This document shows, piece after piece, positions 1 to 5,914 of a stretch of 22,603 nucleotides of DNA. Below the pieces are notes generated by a model. It saw only the letters and a program-made list of their open reading frames with translations, was not told where the DNA came from and did not search any database. Numbering within the stretch: position 1 is the first letter of the stretch; every line of letters begins with the position of its first letter. A program made the position numbers and the translations under genes. Where the stretch lies: positions 1 to 22,603 of the forward strand of contig JAQUGB010000009.1 in assembly GCA_028684345.1 (NCBI GenBank), written 5' to 3'. This stretch comes from Tepidiphilus sp. Its GTDB lineage: Bacteria; Pseudomonadota; Gammaproteobacteria; Burkholderiales; Rhodocyclaceae.

Positions 1-1311
1 GGCAGCGTCGTGCTGGTGACGCACGACCGGGCCCTGGTCGATCGGGTCGCCACCCGCATCGTCGAGCTCGACCGGGGGCGGCTGGCGAGCTTTCCCGGGT
101 CGTTCGCCGAGTACGAACGGCGCAAGGCCGAGCAGCTCGCGGCCGAGGCGCAGGCGCAGGCGCGCTTCGACAAGTTCCACGCCCAGGAAGAGGCGTGGAT
201 CCGCAAAGGGGTGGAGGCGCGGCGTACGCGCAACGAGGGCCGGGTGCGCCGGCTGGAGCGGCTGCGCGAGGAACGCGAGGCGCGCCGCGAGCGGCTGGGG
301 CGGGTGCGTCTGCAGCTGGAGGCGGGCGAGCAGAGCGGTCGGCTGGTGGCCGAGCTCGTGGGCGTGACGAAATCCTGGGGCGAGAAGACGGTGGTGCGCG
401 ACTTCTCCGCCACCATCCTGCGGGGCGATCGCATCGGCTTCATCGGTCCCAACGGGGCCGGCAAGACGACCTTGCTCAAACTGATCCTGGGCGAGATCGA
501 ACCCGATGCGGGTCTGGTGCGCCACGGCACGCGCCGCAACGTCGCCTATTTCGATCAGATGCGCGCCCAGCTCGACCCCGAGGCGCGGCTGATCGACGTC
601 GTCAGTCCCGGTTCGGATACGGTGGAGATCGCCGGGCAGCGGCGCCACGTCGTCGGCTACCTCGAGGACTTCCTCTTCTCGCCGCAGCGGGCGCGCTCGC
701 CGGTGAAGACGCTCTCGGGCGGGGAGCGCAACCGCCTGCTGCTCGCGCGCCTCTTTGCTCAGCCGGCCAATGTGCTGGTGCTCGACGAACCGACCAACGA
801 CCTCGATCTCGACACGTTGGAGCTCCTCGAGGAGCGCCTGCTCGCTTATCCGGGAACCTTGCTGCTGGTGAGCCACGACCGGCGCTTCCTCGACAACGTC
901 GTCACGCAGGTGATCGCCTCGACCGGCGACGGGCGCTGGGAAGAGTGCGTCGGCGGCTACAGCGACTGGCTGCGGCTGAAGGGAGAGGCCGCGTCGGCAT
1001 CCGCGGCTACGGGGCCGACCAAGGCTCCTGTCAAAGCCAAGGTCGCCGCAGTGGAGGAACCCCGGTCTTCCCGACCGCGGCGGTTGTCGTACCGCGAACG
1101 CCAGGAACTGGAGGCGCTGCCGCAGCGCATCGAGGCCCTGGAGGCCGAGCAGGCGGCGCTCGCCGAGGCGCTCGCCGATCCGCGGCTCTACAGCGAGCGG
1201 GCGCAGGAAGTGGCCGGCCTGAAGTCGCGGCTCACGGCGGTGGAGGAAGAGATCGAAACCTTGCTCGAACGCTGGTCGGAACTGGAAGCGCTCGCCGCGG
1301 GCGAGGGGTGA
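1..1311 (+). CDS. uup: ABC-F family ATPase Uup, 3' part (5' end outside window)
   Basis: This is the C-terminal part of an ABC-F protein, a soluble ATPase with two nucleotide-binding domains and no membrane segment. The reading frame is open from base 1, so the gene begins outside the window. The first codons (VLVTHDRALVDRV) are the H-loop end of the first ATPase domain. An Arg/Glu-rich interdomain linker follows (about residues 35-110). The second ATPase domain has Walker A GPNGAGKTT near residue 150, signature LSGGERNRLLLARLF near 240, Walker B VLVLDEPTNDLD near 260 and an H-loop LLLVSHDRRF. The last 70 or so residues (from LSYRERQELEALPQRIEALE) form a predicted coiled coil, the DNA-binding C-terminal domain that separates Uup from EttA and YheS. 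In E. coli Uup affects precise transposon excision and ribosome or branched-DNA metabolism. It converges on the HDOD gene with a 4-base gap, and no terminator is visible. Confidence 0.93.
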   Translation, partial: GSVVLVTHDRALVDRVATRIVELDRGRLASFPGSFAEYERRKAEQLAAEAQAQARFDKFHAQEEAWIRKGVEARRTRNEGRVRRLERLREEREARRERLGRVRLQLEAGEQSGRLVAELVGVTKSWGEKTVVRDFSATILRGDRIGFIGPNGAGKTTLLKLILGEIEPDAGLVRHGTRRNVAYFDQMRAQLDPEARLIDVVSPGSDTVEIAGQRRHVVGYLEDFLFSPQRARSPVKTLSGGERNRLLLARLFAQPANVLVLDEPTNDLDLDTLELLEERLLAYPGTLLLVSHDRRFLDNVVTQVIASTGDGRWEECVGGYSDWLRLKGEAASASAATGPTKAPVKAKVAAVEEPRSSRPRRLSYRERQELEALPQRIEALEAEQAALAEALADPRLYSERAQEVAGLKSRLTAVEEEIETLLERWSELEALAAGEG

Positions 1312-1315
1312 GCGT

Positions 1316-2254
1316 TCATTTGCCGTGTGGCGGAGCAGGGGTGACGTTCGACGGCTCGCCGCCATTGGTACGGGTGGGCGGCGTTTCGGCGTTGGTAGGG
1401 CCGAGTAGGCGCGCCATCACCTCTTCCGGCGCGCCGAGCTGCTTGAGCAGGATCTCGCGATTGACATGCACCAGTTCCTGGATGGCGTCGAGGTCGGCCG
1501 GGATGCGCGGATCGTTCCAACCGTGGGCGAGGTGGCGCGCAAGCCGCGTGGCGAGCCAAACGGTGCGCGTGCGCGGATTCTCCAGATGGTGGTCGTCGAG
1601 CAGCTTTTTCAGGATCTCGGGCAGTTCCAGCGCATCGATGAGGCCGTTGCGGATCTCGACTTCGGTGGCGTTGAACACCTTGCGCTGCAGCTGCTCGAGG
1701 GGGATGGCAGGGTAGGTGCGACGCAAGCGGATGAGCAGCGACATGAGCCGGGGGGCATAGAGCCACATCAGGACTTCGGTGATGTCGTGCAACAGCGCCG
1801 CGACCACCACTTCCGAGACTTCGATGTCGCGGCGCAGGAGCGCCCATTCGCGGGCGAAACGCGCCGCCCGCCGTAGCCGCGCGATGAGCCGAAGCAGCAT
1901 CGCCAGCTCGCGCGGCTGATCGGCGAGCTCCTCTTCCACCAGCGTCATGCGGTCGCATTCGGCATAGAAGGCGCGGATGCCCAGCATGAGGAGGATGCGG
2001 TCGATGGTGGTGAGCTCGCGCGTGCGCAGGTCTGGTGGGCGGCGTTTCTGCAGGGTCACCATCAGGCGCAGCGTGAGCAGCGGATCTTGCAGCACCACCT
2101 GTGAGAGGACGTGGGCATTGAGCGTTTCCGCGATCGGGCGAAGTTCTTCGAGGTGACGCTTGGTGTGTCTGAGAATAGGAACTTTGTCGGCGCGCTCGGC
2201 GAAGAACCGGATCCAGGCAGCCGCATCCGGCAGCGGGTGCTCGAGTCGTTCCAT
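1316..2254 (-). CDS. HDOD domain-containing protein (probable signalling/regulatory protein)
   Basis: The product is a 312-residue soluble protein that reads as an HDOD domain, the helical HD-related output domain common in proteobacterial signalling proteins. Helices from about residue 25 to 225 carry the pattern, including LLRRDIEVSEVVVAALLHDI (H156-D157) and a DDHH stretch at 220-223. HDOD domains usually lack the full HD phosphohydrolase metal site, so enzymatic activity should not be assumed. The C-terminal 30 residues are Pro/Thr/Asn-rich and probably disordered. No receiver, GGDEF or EAL domain is fused to it. The start at 2254 is supported by GGAG six bases upstream (CTCC at 2261-2264 on the + strand) and by a good promoter at 2292-2320. 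It can be transcribed independently of queD upstream. The specific target is unknown. Confidence 0.82.
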   Translation of the reverse strand: MERLEHPLPDAAAWIRFFAERADKVPILRHTKRHLEELRPIAETLNAHVLSQVVLQDPLLTLRLMVTLQKRRPPDLRTRELTTIDRILLMLGIRAFYAECDRMTLVEEELADQPRELAMLLRLIARLRRAARFAREWALLRRDIEVSEVVVAALLHDITEVLMWLYAPRLMSLLIRLRRTYPAIPLEQLQRKVFNATEVEIRNGLIDALELPEILKKLLDDHHLENPRTRTVWLATRLARHLAHGWNDPRIPADLDAIQELVHVNREILLKQLGAPEEVMARLLGPTNAETPPTRTNGGEPSNVTPAPPHGK

Positions 2255-2291
2255 CGCCGTCTCCGATCGCGTGCGTGTGTTTTATAGCGTG

Positions 2292-2320
2292 ATTATCGCG
2301 AGCGCCAGGGTTTTTGCCAA
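2292..2320 (-). promoter_or_regulatory. Sigma70-type promoter for the HDOD gene
   Basis: On the minus strand there is a -35 TTGGCA (2320-2315), a 17-base spacer and a -10 GATAAT (2297-2292). Each hexamer matches consensus at 5 of 6 positions. The predicted start of transcription is near 2285, about 30 bases before the HDOD start codon. It lies in the 78-base gap between the queD stop and the HDOD start, so the two minus-strand genes need not be a single unit. Confidence 0.7.
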
Positions 2321-2332
2321 GAGCAGGGGGAT

Positions 2333-2776
2333 TCAGCCGGCGGGATAATCCGCCCAGCAATTGGGGGTTTCGTAGAGGCGCACCCGTGCCAGACAGAGCC
2401 GTTCACCGTAGAGAGCGGCGAAGCGCGGCTCCAGTGTTTCGTATGCGATGCGCGCAAGATTCTCGGCGGTGGGGACGGCGTCGAGCAGGACGGTCTTGTG
2501 ATCGGGAATGCGTTCGAGCGCATCCAACAGCAACTGGTCGCCGCGATAGGCGAGAAAAGCGTGATCCCATTCCTCGATCAGTGCGCGCTGCACGAGGGTC
2601 TTCACGGCGGAGAAGTCGAGCACCATCCCTTCGTCACTGCGGCCCGCTTGCGTGACCGGTTCGCCCCGTAGCGTGACTTCGAGCACGTAGCGGTGGCCAT
2701 GCAGGTGGCGGCAATGGCTTTCATGATTGGGGATGCGGTGCCCGGCGTCGAATTCGAATCGTCGGGTGATCAGCAT
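2333..2776 (-). CDS. queD: 6-carboxy-5,6,7,8-tetrahydropterin synthase (QueD/PTPS family)
   Basis: This enzyme converts 7,8-dihydroneopterin triphosphate to 6-carboxytetrahydropterin in the route to 7-deazaguanine (queuosine). At 147 residues it is longer than E. coli QueD (about 120) because of extra sequence around residues 37-50 and 78-98. The zinc ligands are H13 (FDAGHRI) and H26 and H28 (CRHLHGH), with catalytic Cys22 in the same spacing as E. coli C27/H31/H33. D71-H72 (WDHAFL), E105 (PTAEN) and E136 (YETPN) complete the active site. The start at 2776 gives the expected N-terminus (MLITRRFEFDAGH), but no Shine-Dalgarno precedes it (bases 2777-2785 read CCTCTCACC on the coding strand). 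No other queuosine gene is adjacent. QueD is favoured over eukaryotic-type PTPS because of the Cys spacing and the bacterial context. Confidence 0.92.
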   Translation of the reverse strand: MLITRRFEFDAGHRIPNHESHCRHLHGHRYVLEVTLRGEPVTQAGRSDEGMVLDFSAVKTLVQRALIEEWDHAFLAYRGDQLLLDALERIPDHKTVLLDAVPTAENLARIAYETLEPRFAALYGERLCLARVRLYETPNCWADYPAG

Positions 2777-2785
2777 GGTGAGAGG

Positions 2786-2791
2786 ATTCTA
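2786..2791 (-). promoter_or_regulatory. Possible -10 element of queD, implying a leaderless transcript
   Basis: The minus strand reads TAGAAT nine bases before the queD ATG. If it works as a -10, transcription would begin 0-3 bases from the start codon, which would fit the absence of a Shine-Dalgarno. No good -35 is present at 16-18 bases; the candidate, CAAGCC, lies in the terminator stem. The call is therefore weak. Confidence 0.3.
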
Positions 2792-2795
2792 ACGG

Positions 2796-2835
2796 AAAAA
2801 GCCGCCGCGGCTTGCGTGATGCAAAGTCGCGGCGG
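2796..2835 (-). terminator. Rho-independent terminator, minus strand (downstream of the XRE gene)
   Basis: Perfect 8-base arms CCGCCGCG (2802-2809) and CGCGGCGG (2828-2835) enclose a further CTTGC/GCAAAG pairing (2811-2815 with 2821-2826, one bulge). On the minus strand the stem is followed by GC and five T residues (2800-2796). It would end transcripts arriving from the XRE gene, giving a 3' untranslated region of about 170 bases, and would insulate queD. The + strand side has no T tract, so it appears one-directional. Confidence 0.75.
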
Positions 2836-3008
2836 TCGGTATGGCGTGATGTGGGGCGTGGGCGGTACCTGGATGCCGGCGAGCGGATTTGCCGTGCGCT
2901 CCGGTCGTGTCGTGCTCCAGCGCGCTCGTCTCGCCCCTCTTCGTGAGAGGTCTCGTCGCGGCAGGGACCCCCCAGCGGCCCGGTTCGCGACGTGTGCTGC
3001 AGGGTCGT
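2836..3008. other. Non-coding spacer with several small stem-loops
   Basis: There is no plausible gene here. The short reading frames have biased composition and resemble no family I know. Read on the minus strand it is the 3' region of the XRE transcript. It holds GTCGCG/CGCGAC arms (2955-2960 and 2986-2991), a tight CCTCT-TCGTG-AGAGG hairpin (2936-2950) and GCGCT/AGCGC arms (2896-2900 and 2919-2923). It could be a structured 3' UTR or host a small RNA. I recognise no known RNA family. Confidence 0.45.
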
Positions 3009-3347
3009 TCAGTCTTCGGCGGATTCGGCCTCGTCTGCCGCCGTACTCGACTTCCCCTGGGTTTTCACCCAAGCGCGGGCTTCTTTTTTCAGTTCTTTGA
3101 ATTTCTCTGAGTCGGTCGCTTTGAGATACTGGGCGACTTCCCAGTCTTCCCGCTTGATTTTGTTGACGTCGATCTGTTCGACATGAACGAGCCGAAGCAG
3201 CGCCTGCACTGGCCGGGGGATGTTACGCCCGCTTTCGTAGCGCGAACCCCCGCTCTGGGTGACGCCGAGTTTGGACCAGAACTGGGACTGGTTGAGTCCC
3301 AGTTTCTTGCGCAGTTCGCGGATGTCGCTTCCGGTAAAGTTTTTCAT
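3009..3347 (-). CDS. Small XRE-type helix-turn-helix protein of unknown target
   Basis: The product is 112 residues. Residues 6-55 form an XRE/Cro-like helix-turn-helix: SDIRELRKKLGLNQSQFWSK, then LGVTQSGGSRYESGR with the RYESGR ending typical of the fold. A Lys/Glu-rich segment follows (KREDWEVAQYLKATDSEKF, then KELKKEARAWVKTQGK), and the tail is acidic (DEAESAED). ATG at 3347 is chosen because GGAG lies nine bases upstream (CTCC, 3357-3360 on the + strand) and because upstream in-frame starts at 3362 and 3395 add unconserved-looking residues and have no ribosome site; 3395 also falls inside an inverted repeat. It is a lone gene, divergent from lysC and closed by its own terminator. The base composition is less GC-rich than its neighbours. 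No toxin partner is adjacent, so an antitoxin role is not supported. Autoregulation is likely from the dyads upstream. Confidence 0.83.
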   Translation of the reverse strand: MKNFTGSDIRELRKKLGLNQSQFWSKLGVTQSGGSRYESGRNIPRPVQALLRLVHVEQIDVNKIKREDWEVAQYLKATDSEKFKELKKEARAWVKTQGKSSTAADEAESAED

Positions 3348-3383
3348 CGAGATTCGCTCCATTACTCGTGGATAGGAGAAAAG

Positions 3384-3414
3384 TGCCTCGCTCATGTCGT
3401 GCTTGAGCGAGGCA
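3384..3414. repeat. Perfect 11-base inverted repeat upstream of the XRE gene
   Basis: The arms TGCCTCGCTCA (3384-3394) and TGAGCGAGGCA (3404-3414) are perfect complements separated by nine bases. The element lies 37 bases before the XRE start codon and just downstream of the predicted -10 (3419-3424). It is either an operator straddling the transcription start or a 5' hairpin in the XRE mRNA. On the minus strand it is followed by CTTTTC, a weak T tract, so attenuation is a third option. Confidence 0.8.
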
Positions 3415-3418
3415 TGAT

Positions 3419-3445
3419 CTTATAACGTCTGATGTTGTAAGACAA
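3419..3445 (-). promoter_or_regulatory. Candidate promoter of the XRE gene
   Basis: On the minus strand there is a -10 TATAAG (3424-3419) and a -35-like TTGTCT (3445-3440) with a short 15-base spacer. The -35 overlaps the GTTG/CAAC dyads, so a dimeric regulator bound there would block RNA polymerase. The -10 is good and the -35 and spacing are poor, which suggests a weak or regulated promoter. Confidence 0.45.
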
Positions 3446-3462
3446 CTACTTTTTGATAGTTG
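3434..3462. promoter_or_regulatory. Overlapping GTTG/CAAC dyads, candidate operator
   Basis: Two inverted repeats share a central half-site: GTTGT-AAG-ACAAC (3434-3446) and CAACTA-8 bases-TAGTTG (3443-3448 with 3457-3462). Three GTTG-type half-sites in alternating orientation, in an AT-rich stretch over the XRE -35, look like binding sites for a dimeric helix-turn-helix repressor, most simply the adjacent XRE protein. This is inference from position and symmetry. Confidence 0.45.
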
Positions 3463-3571
3463 ATTCGTATTTTTTTGTGTCGCCGATTTTATCACTCCGT
3501 CGTGAGGGGGGTGGAAAAAACGGCGGCAGATTTCACCTCGGGCCAGTGCTGGGCTTTTGGGCCATCGTGTT

Positions 3572-3577
3572 TATAAT
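3572..3577 (+). promoter_or_regulatory. -10 element upstream of lysC
   Basis: A perfect TATAAT sits 29 bases before the lysC ATG. No good -35 is found at 16-18 bases upstream; the candidates, such as TGGGCT and CTGGGC, are poor. The promoter may therefore need an activator. The predicted transcript leader is about 23 bases, too short for a lysine riboswitch. Confidence 0.55.
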
Positions 3578-3606
3578 TGCTGGTTTCAATTCGGCATGAG
3601 GGAAAG

Positions 3607-4842
3607 ATGGCGCTCATCGTGCAGAAGTACGGCGGCACTTCCGTGGGTTCGCCGGAGCGGATCCAGAACGTCGCACGCCGGGTCGCGAAATATCACCAGC
3701 AGGGGCATCAGGTCGTCGTGGTGGTCTCGGCCATGAGCGGCGAGACCAACCGGCTCGTGGCGCTCACCCAGGCGCTGTCCGAATCCCCCGATCCGCGTGA
3801 GACGGACGTGGTGCTGGCCACCGGCGAGCAAGTGACGATCGGGTTGTTGTCCATTGCCTTGCATGAGCTCGGGGTTCCGGCCAGGAGCTACACCGGCTGG
3901 CAGGTTCCCATCCGTACCGACGGCGCTCATACCAAGGCGCGAATCCTGGAGATCGAGTCGGAAAAGATGCTCGCCGATTTGGCCGAGGGCAAAGTCTTGG
4001 TCGTGGCTGGATTCCAGGGGGTGGACGCTGCGGGGAACATCACCACGCTCGGGCGAGGCGGCTCCGATACCACCGCGGTGGCGCTCGCGGCGGCGCTGCA
4101 GGCCGACGAGTGCCAGATCTACACCGACGTCGATGGCGTCTATACCACCGACCCGCGCATCGTGCCCGAGGCGCGGCGGCTGGAGCGCATCACGTTCGAG
4201 GAAATGCTCGAAATGGCCAGCCTCGGTTCCAAGGTGCTGCAGATTCGTTCGGTGGAATTCGCGGGGAAGTACAAAGTCCGCTTGCGGGTGCTTTCGAGTT
4301 TCGAAGAAGAAGGGGAAGGAACCTTGATCACGGTCGAAGAAGAGAAGAACATGGAACAGCCCATCATTTCGGGTATTGCCTTTCATCGCGACGAGGCCAA
4401 GGTAACGCTACTCGGCGTGCCCGACAAGCCCGGCGTCGCCTATCAGATCCTGGGGCCGGTGGCCGATGCGAACATCGACGTCGACATGATCGTGCAAAAC
4501 GTCGGTCACGACGGGGCCACCGACTTCAGTTTCACCGTGGCGAAAAACGATCTGAAGCGGGTGCTCGAGATTCTCGAGCGGGTGAAGAACGACCTGGGGG
4601 CGCGTCAGGTGATCGGCGACAAATCGGTGTGCAAAGTCTCGCTGGTGGGCGTCGGTATGCGCTCCCACCCGGGCGTGGCCGCCAAAATGTTCCGCACGCT
4701 CGCCGAAGAAGGGATCAACATCCAGATGATCTCGACCTCGGAGATCAAGATCTCGGTGGTGATCGACGAGAAGTACCTCGAACTTGCCGTGCGCGCCCTG
4801 CACAAGGCTTTCGAGCTCGATCAGCCCGAAGCGGACGTCTGA
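3607..4842 (+). CDS. lysC: Aspartate kinase (aspartokinase), monofunctional, two ACT domains
   Basis: This enzyme phosphorylates L-aspartate, the first step toward lysine, threonine, methionine and diaminopimelate. At 411 residues it has the usual size of the alpha form. The amino-acid-kinase domain starts with KYGGTSVG (residues 7-14) and contains LGRGGSDTTAVALAAAL and YTDVDGVYTTDPR. Two ACT domains, which bind feedback amino acids, fill about residues 265-411. ATG at 3607 is used because MALIVQKYGGTSVG is the family's N-terminus and GAGGGAAAG precedes it. An upstream in-frame start at 3577 lies on the -10 box and is rejected. An internal ATG (4351, residue 249) preceded by a purine-rich GAAGAAGAG could start a separate regulatory beta subunit, as in Bacillus and Corynebacterium. 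The gene stands alone between its own promoter and a terminator at 4891. Confidence 0.97.
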   Translation: MALIVQKYGGTSVGSPERIQNVARRVAKYHQQGHQVVVVVSAMSGETNRLVALTQALSESPDPRETDVVLATGEQVTIGLLSIALHELGVPARSYTGWQVPIRTDGAHTKARILEIESEKMLADLAEGKVLVVAGFQGVDAAGNITTLGRGGSDTTAVALAAALQADECQIYTDVDGVYTTDPRIVPEARRLERITFEEMLEMASLGSKVLQIRSVEFAGKYKVRLRVLSSFEEEGEGTLITVEEEKNMEQPIISGIAFHRDEAKVTLLGVPDKPGVAYQILGPVADANIDVDMIVQNVGHDGATDFSFTVAKNDLKRVLEILERVKNDLGARQVIGDKSVCKVSLVGVGMRSHPGVAAKMFRTLAEEGINIQMISTSEIKISVVIDEKYLELAVRALHKAFELDQPEADV

Positions 4843-4890
4843 AACGGGCAGCTCGAAGAACCGTCGCGCAGTAGGTCATTCGAGGTGTCC

Positions 4891-4917
4891 AAACGGGGCG
4901 TGCCGTTTTTCTTTTTT
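4891..4917 (+). terminator. Rho-independent terminator after lysC
   Basis: A 6-base stem AAACGG (4891-4896) and CCGTTT (4903-4908) with a 6-base loop is followed by TTCTTTTTT (4909-4917). It lies 49 bases after the lysC stop. The last T residues also form the start of the rpsB -35 (TTGACG from 4916), so terminator and promoter are fused end to end. Confidence 0.75.
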
Positions 4918-4945
4918 GACGGAAGGTCTTGTCGTCCGTTATAAT
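4916..4945 (+). promoter_or_regulatory. Strong sigma70-type promoter of the rpsB cluster
   Basis: The -35 is TTGACG (4916-4921), the spacer is 18 bases and the -10 is a perfect TATAAT (4940-4945). Transcription is predicted from about 4952, giving an rpsB leader of roughly 109 bases. It is the strongest promoter match in the window and serves the long translation/envelope cluster. Confidence 0.85.
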
Positions 4946-4981
4946 GCCGGGCCCGCCGCGTACACGGCAGGCCATTCCACA

Positions 4982-5030
4982 CGCCCGCAAGCGACGAGGG
5001 TCCGTGTTCGTGCACGGTGGGTCGCGGGCG
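4982..5030 (+). promoter_or_regulatory. Structured rpsB leader, possible S2 autoregulation site
   Basis: Within the 5' untranslated region the arms CGCCCGC (4982-4988) and GCGGGCG (5024-5030) close a domain that holds an inner hairpin CCGTG-TTCGTG-CACGG (5002-5017). A competing pairing GCGAC/GTCGC (4991-4995 with 5021-5025) would exclude the end of the outer stem. In E. coli, S2 represses rpsB-tsf through the leader. I cannot say this RNA is homologous to that one. Confidence 0.45.
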
Positions 5031-5060
5031 GAGGTTCAACCCTTATCCATTGGAGTTTTC

Positions 5061-5843
5061 ATGAACGTCACGATGCGTCAAATGCTCGAGGCCGGCGTGC
5101 ACTTCGGGCACCAGACCCGTTTCTGGCATCCAAAAATGGCTCCCTACATCTACGGGGAGCGCAACAAGATCCATATCATCAACCTCGAGAAGACGCTGGC
5201 GCAGCTACGCGAAGCGCTCGAGTTCGTGCGCCGGCTCTCGGCCAAGGGCGGCACGATCCTGTTCGTCGCCACCAAGCGTCAGGCACGTGACATCATCGCC
5301 GAGGAAGCCCAGCGTTGCAGCATGCCCTTCGTCAATGAACGCTGGCTCGGCGGCATGCTCACCAATTTCAAGACGGTGCGCCAGTCCATTGCCCGGCTCA
5401 AGGAGCTGGAAGCCGCCTTCGCCGATGGTTCGGTGCAGCAGCTGCCCAAGCGCGAGGCGCTGGGCCTGCAGCGCGAGCTCGACAAGCTCGAGCGTAGCCT
5501 GGGCGGCATCAAGGAGATGGAGCGCCTGCCCGATGCGCTTTTCGTCATCGATGTCGGGCATCACAAGATCGCCGTGGCCGAGGCCAACAAGCTGGGTATT
5601 CCGGTGGTGGCGGTGGTCGACACCAACCATAGCCCCGAGGGAATCGACTACGTGATCCCGGGCAACGACGATTCGGCCCGAGCCGTGCGCCTGTACGCGC
5701 GGGCGATCGCCGACGCCGTGCTCGAAGGAAAGGCCATGGCGCTGCAGGAAGTGGTCGCAGCGGCTTCCGACGAGTTCGTGGAAGTCGAAGGCGCCGAAGG
5801 TGAGACGGCCTCCGAGGAAGGCGAAGCGCCGGCGGCCGAGTAA
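5061..5843 (+). CDS. rpsB: 30S ribosomal protein S2
   Basis: S2 binds late to the small ribosomal subunit between head and body and is needed for S1 to bind. The 260-residue product has the S2 signature at its start (MRQMLEAGVHFGHQTRFWHP, then YIYGERNKIHIINLEKT) and the later FVIDVGHHKIAVAEANKLGI and VDTNHSPEGIDYVIPGNDDS stretches. ATG at 5061 has GGAG seven bases upstream. The longer frame beginning at 4929 would start before the predicted transcription start and is rejected. The C-terminus is a long acidic, Glu/Ala-rich tail (about 25 residues) of the kind common in this phylum. It is the first gene of the cluster, with its own promoter and leader. Confidence 0.98.
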   Translation: MNVTMRQMLEAGVHFGHQTRFWHPKMAPYIYGERNKIHIINLEKTLAQLREALEFVRRLSAKGGTILFVATKRQARDIIAEEAQRCSMPFVNERWLGGMLTNFKTVRQSIARLKELEAAFADGSVQQLPKREALGLQRELDKLERSLGGIKEMERLPDALFVIDVGHHKIAVAEANKLGIPVVAVVDTNHSPEGIDYVIPGNDDSARAVRLYARAIADAVLEGKAMALQEVVAAASDEFVEVEGAEGETASEEGEAPAAE

Positions 5844-5861
5844 GGCAGAGGCAGTGTGCAT

Positions 5862-5890
5862 GGGGTGGGCGCACGTGCGTGTACCTACCC
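5862..5890 (+). promoter_or_regulatory. Hairpin-capable rpsB-tsf spacer
   Basis: The 71-base gap holds GGGTGG (5863-5868) facing CCTACCC (5884-5890) with one bulge, around a CGCACGTGCG palindrome (5870-5879). There is no proper T tract (GACAATCTTT follows), so full termination is unlikely. Partial attenuation or an mRNA processing site between rpsB and tsf would fit the position. Confidence 0.3.
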
Positions 5891-5914
5891 GACAATCTTT
5901 CGTGAGGACGGATG

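Noticed and set aside
195..1715. Long + strand reading frame (506 residues) crossing the uup end and the HDOD gene
   Set aside because: It is an Arg/Gly/Ala-rich shadow of two genes read out of frame and shows no family motif.
3009..3395. XRE protein as the antitoxin of a toxin-antitoxin pair
   Set aside because: No small partner gene lies on either side: one flank is structured non-coding DNA, the other is the lysC control region.
3577..3606. Ten-residue N-terminal extension of LysC
   Set aside because: The upstream start overlaps the -10 box, and the family N-terminus begins at MALIVQKYGG after a good ribosome site.
4129..4144. A 16-base identical stretch shared by lysC (4129-4144) and pyrH (7310-7325)
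   Set aside because: Both encode the VDGVY motif of the amino-acid-kinase fold with similar codon use, so it is not a repeat element.
3607..4842. Lysine riboswitch ahead of lysC
   Set aside because: The predicted leader is about 23 bases, far too short, and no such fold is seen in 3480-3606.
4843..5060. Possible tRNA between lysC and rpsB
   Set aside because: No cloverleaf or TTCAA/TTCGA T-loop arrangement is found. The stretch is accounted for by terminator, promoter and rpsB leader.
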